Shown: positions 46,178 through 55,720, numbered from the stretch's first letter. The stretch is DNA of 64,000 bases from Flavobacteriaceae bacterium (GCA_003443635.1 CP031964.1:3070321-3134320), one strand, 5' to 3'. Notes: generated from the letters alone by a model not told the origin. Translations and numbers: made by a program.

Positions 46178-47671
46178 ATGAGAGAATCTAACATTATATC
46201 TATATTAAGTGCTTATTCAAAACTACCAACAGATATTTTTGAATCGTATTTAAATTATTTTTCAATAAAGATTAAAAATGATGAATTAGATGATTTAATA
46301 GTTTTATATAATCATTTAAAATCTCTCACTAATAATATTGAATTATTTGATAAATATTTCATTGGATATTCCATTCCTCAAATTGGTAAAGAGTTTGACT
46401 TATTGAGGTTTGATGAAGAAACAATTGTGAATGTTGAACTGAAAAGAGAAAGTGATTTAGAAGCAATTTCTGACCAGCTCAAACGAAATAAATACTATTT
46501 AAGCTTTTTAAGAAAAGAAACCCATCTATTTGCCTATATATCTTCCTCTCAAAAACTCTATGGACTTGATAATGGTGATAAATTGGTTGAATTAAACATT
46601 AGGCAATTAATTGAAAAATTAGCCTCTCAAAATGTAATTAAACTAGAAAATATAGATAACTTCTTTAACCCTTCTAATTATTTGGTGTCACCATTTAACT
46701 CAACGCAAGAATTTGTAAAAAGTAAATACTTTCTAACTGTTCAACAAGAGGATATTAAAAAGCAAGTTTTAAAAGAAATAAATACACAAAGCCATTCAAT
46801 TATAGCTATTAAAGGAAAAGCTGGAACAGGTAAAACCTTACTAACTTATGATATAGCAAAGGAAATCTATAAATCAAAAGAAATTATTGTTATTCATTGT
46901 GGTTTATTAAATAATGGGCACGTTACTTTAAGAGATGATTATGCTTGGAAAATTATTGCAGCTAAAAGTCTGATGCATCAAGATTATTCAAAGTATCATC
47001 TAATAATCGTTGATGAAGCACAAAGAATATATAAAAATCAATTGAAACATTTAATTGAACAAACAAAACTACACTCTAAAAATTGTATTTTTTCTTATGA
47101 TTCTGTACAAACTTTAAGAGGTGGGGAAATTAGAGCAAATACTAGTGCAGAAATTGAAAAACACACGACACTAGATTGTGTTGAATTGACTACAAAAATA
47201 AGAACTAATAAAGAAGTTGCTCGTTTTATAAAATGTCTTTTTAATTCAAATGAGGTAATACATAAATTGGATTACTCTAAAATTGAATTAAAATATTTTG
47301 AAAATTATAAAATTGCAAAAAAATATCTAACTCAATTAAGGTCTGAGAATTGGAAAACAACAAATTACACGCCATCAAAAGGACATTCTTTACCTTATGA
47401 TCAACACCGAATTGAGGGTGAGTACGATAATGCACATACTATTATAGGTCAAGAGTTTGATAATGTGGTAGCAGTTATAGATGAATATTTCTATTATGAA
47501 AACGATAAACTATCCACACAAAACTATAGAGACAAGCCTTATTATCATCCGTCCAAAATGTTATTTCAAATTGTTTCAAGGACAAGGATTAAATTATGTA
47601 TTGTAATCATAAATAATCCATTGATTTTAAAGAGGTGCTTGAGCATAATGAGTAAAAATACCAGCACATAA
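46178..47671 (+). CDS. PD-(D/E)XK nuclease-SF1/DUF2075-type helicase fusion
   Basis: A 497-residue two-domain protein. The N-terminal nuclease has the PD-(D/E)XK pattern: Glu72/Asp74 in GKEFDLLRF and Glu87-x-Lys89 in VNVELKR. The C-terminal ATPase (about 190-490) has Walker A GKAGTGKT at 213-220, Walker B IIVDEAQRI with Asp279-Glu280, a GQEFDNVVAVID motif and SRTR near the end, typical of DUF2075/SF1 helicase-like proteins. One-protein nuclease-helicases act in phage defence (the Nhi group has this layout); kinship to Nhi is not shown. Confidence 0.8.
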   Translation: MRESNIISILSAYSKLPTDIFESYLNYFSIKIKNDELDDLIVLYNHLKSLTNNIELFDKYFIGYSIPQIGKEFDLLRFDEETIVNVELKRESDLEAISDQLKRNKYYLSFLRKETHLFAYISSSQKLYGLDNGDKLVELNIRQLIEKLASQNVIKLENIDNFFNPSNYLVSPFNSTQEFVKSKYFLTVQQEDIKKQVLKEINTQSHSIIAIKGKAGTGKTLLTYDIAKEIYKSKEIIVIHCGLLNNGHVTLRDDYAWKIIAAKSLMHQDYSKYHLIIVDEAQRIYKNQLKHLIEQTKLHSKNCIFSYDSVQTLRGGEIRANTSAEIEKHTTLDCVELTTKIRTNKEVARFIKCLFNSNEVIHKLDYSKIELKYFENYKIAKKYLTQLRSENWKTTNYTPSKGHSLPYDQHRIEGEYDNAHTIIGQEFDNVVAVIDEYFYYENDKLSTQNYRDKPYYHPSKMLFQIVSRTRIKLCIVIINNPLILKRCLSIMSKNTST

Positions 47672-47917
47672 TAAAGAGGCGAGTTAAAAAACAAGCAATG
47701 TTAAACTAATCTCGAAATAAAGTTTCCATCATAAGCATATATGAGAGGTGGAAATAATAAAGCTATTAATCCACTACTTTAATTATAAAAATCTATTATA
47801 AAGGCAGGAAAGGCAACTCAAATCTTAAAGTTTAGTATGGTAAATAGCTTTGTTATTCATTATTAAAAGTATAGTTATTTACTAATTTAAGCTACCCTTC
47901 TTACCTCTCTCTAGTTA
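47672..47917. other. Convergent intergenic region in the island
   Basis: About 245 bases where the plus-strand cargo meets the minus-strand replication genes. A weak hairpin, TTTCCA with TGGAAA at about 47726-47758, is the only structure noticed. Confidence 0.4.
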
Positions 47918-49150
47918 TCATGAAACTCTTTTTAAGTTGAGTTCATTTACATCAGGGTCGCATTTAATCGTATCAATCGCATATTTAGATATTCCTTTCT
48001 TCTTCACCACGGAATAACCTAGCATTCTTAAGACCTTACCCAATTGAATTTGGTTTGTATTATTCACCTGAATACCATGTTCTTCATTCAGACTAGCTAA
48101 TAATTCTGAAGCATTTAAATATAGTTCAGCACTATATCTATCCTTAGCTGGTATAAACTTACTTGTTATCAATTCTTCTAATGGTGAAATGGTTCTAAAT
48201 CTTTCATTTCTAGCATTAATTTCCTGTATCTCATCCTTATCGAAATAGAACTTAAATTTAGACTTGTAGAGAGCGTATGCTTGGCTATAAATGCCTTTAT
48301 AGTCTATTTGGCTCTCATAGTCTATTTTATCTACTTTGAAGCACAGAAATCGTCTATTACCTGTCAAATCGGTCAAGAACTTCTCATCATTTAGTGAACC
48401 AATAAAAGATGCTCTTCTTACTAAATTTTCATGCATTCTGCCAAATGCTCTTCTAAGCTTAATCTTTGATTTTGTTATTAGCTCCTTAACATCATTGTTC
48501 TGTTTTCGAGTTAGGTTCGATAACTCATCTAAATCAATAATTAGGCACTCAGACAAATAAACTAAAGTATCTCTTGAGTGTGGATTAATATTTCCTGAAT
48601 AAGAATAATTTCTTAATTGTGGAGGTAATAGATTTCTAATGAATGTAGATTTACCTATCCCTTGATTACCTGAAAAAATTATCATGGTATGATTAAAGGT
48701 TAAATCGTTAATACCAGAACCGACCATTGCCACAAACCATCGTTTGAAAGCATCAGCAAAAAATTTATCATCGTCAGTTTTTATTTTAGAAGCCAGTTCT
48801 GAAATGTAATCGGTTTTGCCATCCCATTCTGGTAAAGTTTTCACATAATCCTTTAATGGATTATATAGTTTAGAAAAGTCTGATTTGAATTTATCATCCA
48901 AACTTCCTCTTCCAGTTTTATACTTGTTTACCTTTAGTTCTCTAACTAAGGAGTTTAAGTCAAAGTCTGTCATTTCTTTAAATGATTTCTGACTCTTTAA
49001 TTTAAATTCTACGCCATTACTATAAACATTATAGCGAAAATCATATTTGTTCTTTAAATACATCTCCATTGGTAATCTTGGAGTTTCTTTTGAATTGTTC
49101 TTTTTTGATAGGCTACTATCATTTTTCTGGTTTTTACTGTTTTTTTCCAT
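47918..49150 (-). CDS. VapE-type (virulence-associated E) P-loop protein
   Basis: A 410-residue VapE-domain ATPase from the ATG at 49150 (an upstream ATG at 49207 would add 19 residues). Walker A is GNQGIGKST at about 161-169 and Walker B LIIDLDEL at 203-210, followed by RRASFIGSLNDEKFLTDLTGNRRFLCF, the family hallmark. VapE/VirE proteins are replication helicases of mobile islands and phage satellites. No primase domain is seen. The C-terminal part (about 340-410) is HTH-like. It belongs with the xis and int genes on the minus strand. Confidence 0.87.
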   Translation of the reverse strand: MEKNSKNQKNDSSLSKKNNSKETPRLPMEMYLKNKYDFRYNVYSNGVEFKLKSQKSFKEMTDFDLNSLVRELKVNKYKTGRGSLDDKFKSDFSKLYNPLKDYVKTLPEWDGKTDYISELASKIKTDDDKFFADAFKRWFVAMVGSGINDLTFNHTMIIFSGNQGIGKSTFIRNLLPPQLRNYSYSGNINPHSRDTLVYLSECLIIDLDELSNLTRKQNNDVKELITKSKIKLRRAFGRMHENLVRRASFIGSLNDEKFLTDLTGNRRFLCFKVDKIDYESQIDYKGIYSQAYALYKSKFKFYFDKDEIQEINARNERFRTISPLEELITSKFIPAKDRYSAELYLNASELLASLNEEHGIQVNNTNQIQLGKVLRMLGYSVVKKKGISKYAIDTIKCDPDVNELNLKRVS

Positions 49151-49369
49151 TGTAATAAAAATTTGTCCCAATATTGATTTGGGGTTATTATTAATTAAAT
49201 GAAACATCGGAAACAGGAATTGGAAGATTTAGTCTTTTATTTTGACTTCTGTCCGCATTCTAAGCCACCTTGGTCTTACTATGACTAGGTTGGCACACAT
49301 TAGTGTTCTTGTGTTCTAGATGCCTCGTAGTTACAATTTATACTCTTGTTAGAGTGTTTAATATTCTAT

Positions 49370-49663
49370 CTATGCATAAACACCTCCTTCCATTGCATCA
49401 TCAATATCTTTTCTTTTGTAATAAACTCTACTACCAATTTTTGTAGCTGGTAAAATTCCACCCTTGTTATACTTCCATAACGTGGCGTAAGAAATTTTAA
49501 GCAGGTTTTTTGCCTCCTCTCTTGTATAATATTCCTTATCCCCTTTTCCTGTTTGAATATCAGTTAAATTATTTATTGGTGGGACTACTGACAAAACCAC
49601 CTCTCTAATTAATTCAATAAACTCTTCTGTAGTCAATTGAAAAACATGCTTATTAATACTCAT
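49370..49663 (-). CDS. Excisionase/AlpA-like HTH protein
   Basis: A 97-residue protein with a C-terminal MerR-like HTH_17 domain (about 45-92): YYTREEAKNLLKISYATLWKYNKGGILPATKIGSRVYYKR. Such proteins act as excisionases or AlpA-type activators of tyrosine integrases. Its place between the integrase and VapE genes fits that role. The N-terminal 40 residues are a helical leader found in many Bacteroidota homologues. Confidence 0.82.
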   Translation of the reverse strand: MSINKHVFQLTTEEFIELIREVVLSVVPPINNLTDIQTGKGDKEYYTREEAKNLLKISYATLWKYNKGGILPATKIGSRVYYKRKDIDDAMEGGVYA

Positions 49664-50109
49664 AATAGTTTGTTTTAATTAAATGTTATACAATTAGTTC
49701 AATTTCTTTTTTATCTGAACCGTGATAGAATAAATTGAGTGCACATCAAAATTCTGAAAAGCAAGTAAGTACTTTTTAAAAATCTAAACAACCGTTTAAG
49801 AGACTTTAACATACTGTATATCAGTACTTTAAATTAGTTAATTTAAAACAACCCTACTTTTTAAAAAATACTGATAACCAATAAGTTACAACTAATCTTA
49901 AATTAGTTAATATGAATAATATATTGAATTAACTAATCCTTTTAACATTTGGTGTTGAATTAGCTAATTCATTAAAAAATCGAGAACGATTTTACGTGTT
50001 AAATTTTGTTAATTCTTCTAGTTGGAGTAATTCTCTCAGAAAAAGTGATAAAAAAAGAGCTAAAAACTAGCCTTTTTTCAGTATTAATTATAAATGATTT
50101 TTGAAGATT
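49664..50109. other. Non-coding region between xis and int with repeated palindromes
   Basis: About 446 bases without a gene. It carries four AT-rich near-palindromes of the ATTAGNTAAT type at 49831-49844, 49900-49911, 49926-49938 and 49957-49970 (the last, GAATTAGCTAATTC, is perfect). They may be regulator sites or iterons for replication of the excised island. Confidence 0.55.
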
Positions 50110-51450
50110 TTAAACAGGAATACATGAACTCTTAAATGCTTCTGTTGAAGTTATTTGAGATACAATTTCTTCCTTTGGATTAAGAATGTACTTCTTGAAC
50201 TCCCTGAGAGTAGAATGACCACTAAGTTCCATAATAGAATGTACTGGAACTTGAGCTTTATACTTCAAGGAGCAATATGTCCTGCGTGCAGAATGCCCTT
50301 TGATTAATTCATATCTCTCTATTTCTTTAGTTTCTAGCTTTCCTCCTCTGGTAATTTTAACTTCTATTTGTCCATTAATATTAGCCTTTTTCCCTATTAT
50401 CTTAACATAATCATTTAGCTTTTGTTTAGTAATTTTTGGAGGCAGCTTTCCTTCATACCTTTCATTCATAATAGCTTCAATTACTGGCGTGATTTTACAC
50501 AAAACTACTTTTTCTGTTTTCTCTTGCGTAATCTTAATGTATCTCTCATTATTATGGGGAACAATTTCATGCATTTGAAGATTATGATAGTCACTAATAC
50601 GTTGCCCAATTTCACAACCTATTATAAATACATCCCTTGCTAGTTCTAAATGAGGCGTATTATGTAAATCCAATTCATACATGCTCTTGAGTTCATCAAT
50701 CTGCAAAATAATAGCAGTTGTTGCCTCAACCCTAACCTTAAATCTCTTATATTTCAAATTGGAATGATAATCTTCCATCAAAGCTGCCCCCATGAAAACT
50801 TTCAGGTTCTTGATTTGCTTACCAATAGTATTTAGCGAATAATGCTTTTCCTCCTTTTCGCTATACTGATAGGTTTTAGAGTTCATATACTCTATAAATT
50901 CGGAATAAAATTCAGCATCTAAATCAAAACCAAGCTCTGTACCGTATTCTCCTTGAAATCCTTCTAAATGGCTCAAGGTCTGCTCATACGATTTAACCGT
51001 ATTGTTTTTATAACCATTCACAGCCTTAGGCAATGACCTTTCTTTTTGCTTTATATATTTTTGAATAAAAGGTATTAAAGTTTTTATTTCGGTTTCATCT
51101 TCTTCTATAACTTGCTCCCTCTCATTTCTAAAATCATCTAAACAAGCTTTCATAATAGGATTGGTCAAAGGAATCTGGTTAGAATCACAATTCTTTACAT
51201 ATTCTTTTAGAACCCTTGTTAAATCGTCAATTCGTTCATTTATGGTTTCGGCATTTTCAACTGCACGGACATTTTTAACCTTACCCTTCTCTTTAATCCA
51301 ATATTTTGGATTTACAGAATAACCTATGGAATACTTAAACCGATTCTTTCTTCCATATGAATAATCAAGGAATATTGGTTTCTCTGGTTTGGTGGATGCT
51401 TTAAGTCTAAATACGGGTGCAGCTCCTTTTGTTCTTCTGGATTGAATCAT
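50110..51450 (-). CDS. int: Tyrosine-type site-specific integrase
   Basis: A 446-residue tyrosine recombinase. It has an N-terminal arm-binding domain (about 1-90), a core-binding SAM-like domain (about 120-235) and a catalytic domain with the full set Arg284 (IGQRISD), a beta-hairpin Lys (311 or 314), His386 and Arg389 (HSARRTY), His412 (SGHS) and nucleophile Tyr421 (FKKYI). It integrates the island into the tRNA-Phe 3' end. The gene reads away from attR and its promoter overlaps the right arm-type repeats. Confidence 0.93.
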   Translation of the reverse strand: MIQSRRTKGAAPVFRLKASTKPEKPIFLDYSYGRKNRFKYSIGYSVNPKYWIKEKGKVKNVRAVENAETINERIDDLTRVLKEYVKNCDSNQIPLTNPIMKACLDDFRNEREQVIEEDETEIKTLIPFIQKYIKQKERSLPKAVNGYKNNTVKSYEQTLSHLEGFQGEYGTELGFDLDAEFYSEFIEYMNSKTYQYSEKEEKHYSLNTIGKQIKNLKVFMGAALMEDYHSNLKYKRFKVRVEATTAIILQIDELKSMYELDLHNTPHLELARDVFIIGCEIGQRISDYHNLQMHEIVPHNNERYIKITQEKTEKVVLCKITPVIEAIMNERYEGKLPPKITKQKLNDYVKIIGKKANINGQIEVKITRGGKLETKEIERYELIKGHSARRTYCSLKYKAQVPVHSIMELSGHSTLREFKKYILNPKEEIVSQITSTEAFKSSCIPV

Positions 51451-51466
51451 GGTAGAAATCTTTTCG

Positions 51467-51500
51467 CAAAGATAATAAGTAGGGACAACATTAGGGACAA
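51467..51500 (-). promoter_or_regulatory. Promoter of int, overlapping arm-type sites
   Basis: The minus strand reads TTG (51498-51500), 23 bases, then TATCTTTG (51467-51474), within the flavobacterial consensus. The -33 element lies inside the 12-bp repeats, suggesting autoregulation. Confidence 0.55.
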
Positions 51501-51504
51501 CATT
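51481..51504 (+). repeat. Right arm-type repeat (12-bp tandem)
   Basis: AGGGACAACATT occurs twice in perfect tandem. Its core 19 bases match 37660-37678 at the other island end in the same orientation. Probable integrase arm-binding sites. Confidence 0.68.
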
Positions 51505-51616
51505 TTTAAATCTAAATAGGTTAATTAAATTCAGGTAAATTTTAAATCCCTATATTTACTGATGATACAGAAGATATTAAAACTGGTCAAATCGCACTAA
51601 ACTATATTTTGTGGTA

Positions 51617-51629
51617 CTGGAGGTACCAC
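51617..51629 (+). repeat. attR
   Basis: CTGGAGGTACCAC, identical to the tRNA-Phe 3' end at 37586-37598. It lies within an inverted repeat GTGGTAC (51611-51617) / GTACCAC (51623-51629). Confidence 0.88.
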
Positions 51630-51669
51630 AAAAAAATCCCGAAACTTTATTGTTTACGGGATTTTTTGT
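51630..51669. terminator. Chromosomal terminator, originally behind tRNA-Phe
   Basis: AAAAAATCCCG pairs with CGGGATTTTTT around an AT-rich loop. It serves the convergent TonB receptor gene and, before island insertion, would have followed tRNA-Phe directly. Confidence 0.8.
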
Positions 51670-51688
51670 TTTTTAATAAAATACCGTT

Positions 51689-54496
51689 TTAAAAAATATG
51701 AAACGTATTACTATTTGTTTCTCCTTTTTTACCAAGGCTATTAAATTTCCAGCTAAAACTCAATAAAAAATATTGTTGTAATACCGTACTTTGAGAATCC
51801 TGTATAAAATTTGCATTGGCAGTACGTTGCGCATTTGTATTCTGATTTAATAAATCGTAAACTTTTAAAGTTAATGTTCCTTGATCTTTTAATATAGAGT
51901 ATGCTAGGGTAGAATTCCAAAATACTGAATTCTGTTCAAATCCAGATGCGACATCTGGATTAAATATATAATTTATATCATTTCTCCATTCTAATCCTTT
52001 CGGTAAAAAAGTAGCAGTTCTTAATCCAACTGTATGTCTCAAAAACTCTTGATCATTAAAATCATTTATATCAAATGTTGTTTTTCGATATGACAATCTG
52101 TAATTAGGTTGAATTTCAAAAATATCTTTTACAGTATAAGTTAACCTAATATTTGGTGTCACGGAATTGTTTATTGATGCATATTGAATTCCATTATTAA
52201 AATTAATAGTTCTTCTACTATTCCCAAACAAGCCTAATCTATATTTAAACGTTTTTAAAGTATCTATTTTTATAGTTTTACTAAACGAAGCGCTTCCAGA
52301 TACACCACGATTACCATTAACGTTTACATAGGTAGTATTTCTAACAAAATTTTCATCTACAGTAGTTTGCGCGATCACTTGATCAGTAACAAGATCTGCA
52401 TTTAGAAATAAAAAAATACCTGTTCCTTTTTGAAAATCAAAATTATGATATCCTAAATTAGCTCTATGTGTATTTATAGGCTCTAAATTTGGATTACCAA
52501 TTGTTGTATTTAATGGGTCTGAAACATTTTGAAAAGGTTGTAGTTGAGATATATTAGGGGGTCTATTTCTTAAATTATAACCTCCATTTATTGATGTTGT
52601 ATTAGTTAATCTATAATTAAAATTAGAATTTAACTCTAATGCTTCAAAATCACGATTCAAACTTAAATTTGGTCGTAATTGATCACTATTTTCTAATCTT
52701 CTAAATACATATCCTGCTCCAGCACTAATTGACCATTTTTCTTTTTGTAACCTTAACCGAATTGAAGGCGTATTTGTTCTATCTATAAATTCAAAATCTG
52801 TACTTAAATTTTGATTAAAGTTTGTAAAATCTTGGGTAGTATTATCAAAATCAAATGTACTTTTTAATTCTTCTCTTTTATTGTTTTCAAAAGTATATCT
52901 AAGGTCTAAAAATAATTCTTTAGCCTTTAATGGCAACCTATAAGTAATATTAGTTCGTAATCTGTTAAAATCACGATCTTCATCTGTAAATTGATTTCTG
53001 ATTTCATTAGTCGGATTCAATCCTCTTATAATTGTTTCAGAATTCAAAAAATCTTCAACCTCAATATTATCAAATTCGTTAGTCAAACTAAATTTGAAGA
53101 AAGCACCTTTATTACCAAATCGTTTTGTTATGTCAATATCGTTTCTAAAATTCTTTCCTATTGTTTCTACAAACGAATTAGAACTAGATTCGTTATCTGG
53201 GTTCGGAAAATTTGTTGCCAATTCGATTACGTTTCTATCATCATCCGATCTTTGATTACGATCAAATCTATTTTCATTTGTAGTATAATTAAAGGATGGA
53301 TTAATATTAATTAAAAATGTAGAATCTACTTCAATATCAAAACCTAAGTTAAAATCATGATTATTACTGTCATTAATAGAATTTGAATTGGAGTTTGTAA
53401 AAAATCTTGAATCTGATAAAATATTTTCACGATTTGTATTTGTTACGTTTTCTGAATTACTATTAGAAAAAAAATAATCTGCAGTAACTTCGATTTTTTC
53501 ACCAATATCATCTGCATAATTAGCCCCAGCAGTATTAGACCTTGTTATACCTTGACCTCCTCCAAAAGACCTATTATTAATTGCAAAAGAACCATTAGAA
53601 TTAAAATTTATTGAATTAGCACCTCCAAAAAACTTTTCGATCTCTCCAAAACTAAATCCTGGTGAATTGATATTATTTCCTCCAGATAATATGCTAAGTC
53701 GTCTATCATTATCAAAATAATTAAATAACCCTGCATATTCATAGCGATCATCAGTACCTCCTCCAGCAGCAACACGACCAAAAATACCTTTATTTTTTTC
53801 TTCGCTTATGGTAAGGTTTATAGTTTTATTATCAACATCACCTTGTTCTCCTGAAAATGCTTCAGATTTAGTTTTAGTATCCGTTATTTGTACTTTATCA
53901 ATAATTTCCTTTGTTAAATTTCTAGTAGTAATTGTAGGGTCGTCTCCAAAAAAAGGTTTTCCGTTTACTAGTATTTTATTAACTGGTTTTCCGTTTACAG
54001 TAATCTGACCAGCTTCATCCACCTCAACACCTGGTAATTGTTTTAATAGATCTTCGACATTGGCATCTTTCTTTGTTTTAAAAGATTTAACATTAAATTC
54101 TAAAGTGTCTTTCTTTATTGTAATTGGGGCTCTAGATTTTATAAGTACTGCATCTAAAGTGTTATCATCTATCTCTAAATTAATCATTCCTAAATCTAAC
54201 TTAGATGAACTCACTTCGATTACTTTTTTATAAGTTTTATATCCAATATACGAAACAAACAAATTAAGTTTAGAATCGCTAGATCTACCTTCTAATGTAA
54301 ATTTTCCATCTTTATCAGAGATTGTATAAGTTATCAAAGTAGAGTCATTTTCACGTTCTAAATAAACTGTTGCGGATTCAAGCGTCGCTTTATCGTCAGC
54401 AGTAATAATTTTTCCAGAAATTTCGAATTGTTTGGTTTGACTAAAAGAAGAGAATACACTAAATAGTAAAAAAATTAATACAATAAATTGCTTCAT
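51689..54496 (-). CDS. TonB-dependent receptor-like outer-membrane protein
   Basis: A 935-residue outer-membrane protein with a signal peptide (about 1-19), a carboxypeptidase-regulatory-like domain (about 22-105: GKIITADDKATLESATVYLE), a plug domain (about 130-225, with KKDANVEDLLKQLPGVEVD and VNGKPVNKILVNGKPFFGDDP) and a large beta-barrel ending in a strand-like FSWKFNSLGKK region. It belongs to the outer_membrane_beta-barrel_3 type of TonB receptors; the substrate is unknown and no TonB-linked lipoprotein partner lies beside it. It is monocistronic. Confidence 0.9.
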   Translation of the reverse strand: MKQFIVLIFLLFSVFSSFSQTKQFEISGKIITADDKATLESATVYLERENDSTLITYTISDKDGKFTLEGRSSDSKLNLFVSYIGYKTYKKVIEVSSSKLDLGMINLEIDDNTLDAVLIKSRAPITIKKDTLEFNVKSFKTKKDANVEDLLKQLPGVEVDEAGQITVNGKPVNKILVNGKPFFGDDPTITTRNLTKEIIDKVQITDTKTKSEAFSGEQGDVDNKTINLTISEEKNKGIFGRVAAGGGTDDRYEYAGLFNYFDNDRRLSILSGGNNINSPGFSFGEIEKFFGGANSINFNSNGSFAINNRSFGGGQGITRSNTAGANYADDIGEKIEVTADYFFSNSNSENVTNTNRENILSDSRFFTNSNSNSINDSNNHDFNLGFDIEVDSTFLININPSFNYTTNENRFDRNQRSDDDRNVIELATNFPNPDNESSSNSFVETIGKNFRNDIDITKRFGNKGAFFKFSLTNEFDNIEVEDFLNSETIIRGLNPTNEIRNQFTDEDRDFNRLRTNITYRLPLKAKELFLDLRYTFENNKREELKSTFDFDNTTQDFTNFNQNLSTDFEFIDRTNTPSIRLRLQKEKWSISAGAGYVFRRLENSDQLRPNLSLNRDFEALELNSNFNYRLTNTTSINGGYNLRNRPPNISQLQPFQNVSDPLNTTIGNPNLEPINTHRANLGYHNFDFQKGTGIFLFLNADLVTDQVIAQTTVDENFVRNTTYVNVNGNRGVSGSASFSKTIKIDTLKTFKYRLGLFGNSRRTINFNNGIQYASINNSVTPNIRLTYTVKDIFEIQPNYRLSYRKTTFDINDFNDQEFLRHTVGLRTATFLPKGLEWRNDINYIFNPDVASGFEQNSVFWNSTLAYSILKDQGTLTLKVYDLLNQNTNAQRTANANFIQDSQSTVLQQYFLLSFSWKFNSLGKKGETNSNTFHIF

Positions 54497-54551
54497 AATT
54501 AGGTTAATGGGTAAGTTAATATGCTTTTAATGTTAATATTGGTTGTGAGCT

Positions 54552-54559
54552 CAAATATA
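54552..54559 (-). promoter_or_regulatory. Candidate -7 box for the TonB receptor gene
   Basis: The minus strand reads TATATTTG (TAnnTTTG), about 56 bases before the start codon. No -33 TTG at standard spacing is evident. Confidence 0.4.
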
Positions 54560-54699
54560 ACTATAAAAACAGTTTTAAAACTAAATAAATAGTTAAATTG
54601 TATTTTAAGATGAATGTGGTGTCCCCAAAAACTATTTAACAAAATAAAATTTTGCTTGATTTATATAAGATTATAAAAAGTAAGATTATTATAGTAAAA

Positions 54700-54738
54700 A
54701 TAATCGAGAGCTTTAAATATTTAAAGCTCTCGATTTTT
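54700..54738 (-). terminator. Perfect palindromic terminator
   Basis: A 34-base perfect palindrome centred at 54718/54719 (arms start AATCGAGAGCTTTAAAT) lies just after the DUF4097-like gene, with T-rich flanks. Confidence 0.8.
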
Positions 54739-54742
54739 CAAG

Positions 54743-55711
54743 TTAATTCCCTTTTCGCAGATAGATACTACCAGAGCCTGAATTTAATTTCATTTTTACA
54801 TTCCCATTATTTAGTTGGAGTTTCATATTTTTTAATCCATCTACAATTTCATCTTTCGAAATTTTAAAATCGAGATCACTTAAAATACGGTCACCGGTGG
54901 CATCAATATTAAGGTTTGAATTACTAGGTAATTCTACATCAATATAACCATCTTTACTAATAAGAGAATACAACTTGTTTGGCGTTTTTTTATCAAAAAT
55001 AACTTTAATATTTCCGCCTATAGTATTCACTAAGGTAGGCCCAGTTACATCAGTTAGAGTAATTCCACTATAAGATGATGAAATCTCAACTTCACCACTA
55101 AAATCTGATAATTGCCATGGGTTACTAGAAGATCTTACTACAAAGGCTTTAGCTTTAGTTTTCTGGCAGTTTTCTACATTCCAAAGTAATTTTATAGAAT
55201 TTGGCACTAATAACTCGTATTTATCATAATGATAAAATGTAGTCACTCTACCGCTTACTGTTGTATTATTATTACCAGAAGAATGCACAAAATCTTTTAT
55301 GACTAACTCACCAGGGCTTTCATTAATGTCTAAATATAAATTGTCAGCAGGATTAGTAGATTTATTACCTAAAGGTTTTAAGCCTTTTTCTCGTTTTTTT
55401 TGATCATTACTATTCACAAAATATCTAAAATTGTTTACGAGAACCGAATCTTTATCTTTTCTATCGAATGTAGCTGTTCCTGTAGCAGAAATGCTTCTTC
55501 TCTTCTGTGGAAAAGCTGCATTATTATATAATACCCTGTAATTATTATTGGTTACACTCTTAATGATCACTTCATCACCATCATAACCACTAATTTTCAT
55601 ATTAGAAGATGTACAGATTTTTAAAGTACCATTATTAAATTTAATTCGTTTTTCTTGAGCATAGGTTGTAATCACACAACACAATATGCAAATTATTAAT
55701 ATTTTTTTCAT
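54743..55711 (-). CDS. Exported DUF4097-like beta-repeat protein
   Basis: A 322-residue exported protein with a signal peptide (ending TTYAQ) and a repetitive beta-strand body, with GYDGDEVIIKSV, GEVEISSSYSGITLTDVTGPTLVNTIGGNI and KLNSGSGSIYLRK as typical right-handed beta segments of DUF4097-type proteins. It is the last gene of an ECF sigma/HEAT operon, 9 bases after the HEAT gene, so it is probably a target or effector of that signalling unit. Function is unknown. Confidence 0.78.
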   Translation of the reverse strand: MKKILIICILCCVITTYAQEKRIKFNNGTLKICTSSNMKISGYDGDEVIIKSVTNNNYRVLYNNAAFPQKRRSISATGTATFDRKDKDSVLVNNFRYFVNSNDQKKREKGLKPLGNKSTNPADNLYLDINESPGELVIKDFVHSSGNNNTTVSGRVTTFYHYDKYELLVPNSIKLLWNVENCQKTKAKAFVVRSSSNPWQLSDFSGEVEISSSYSGITLTDVTGPTLVNTIGGNIKVIFDKKTPNKLYSLISKDGYIDVELPSNSNLNIDATGDRILSDLDFKISKDEIVDGLKNMKLQLNNGNVKMKLNSGSGSIYLRKGN

Positions 55712-55720
55712 GTTTTTATT

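Noticed and set aside
46178..47671. Type III restriction Res subunit
   Set aside because: The ATPase motifs fit DUF2075/SF1 rather than SF2 Res, and no Mod partner lies beside it.
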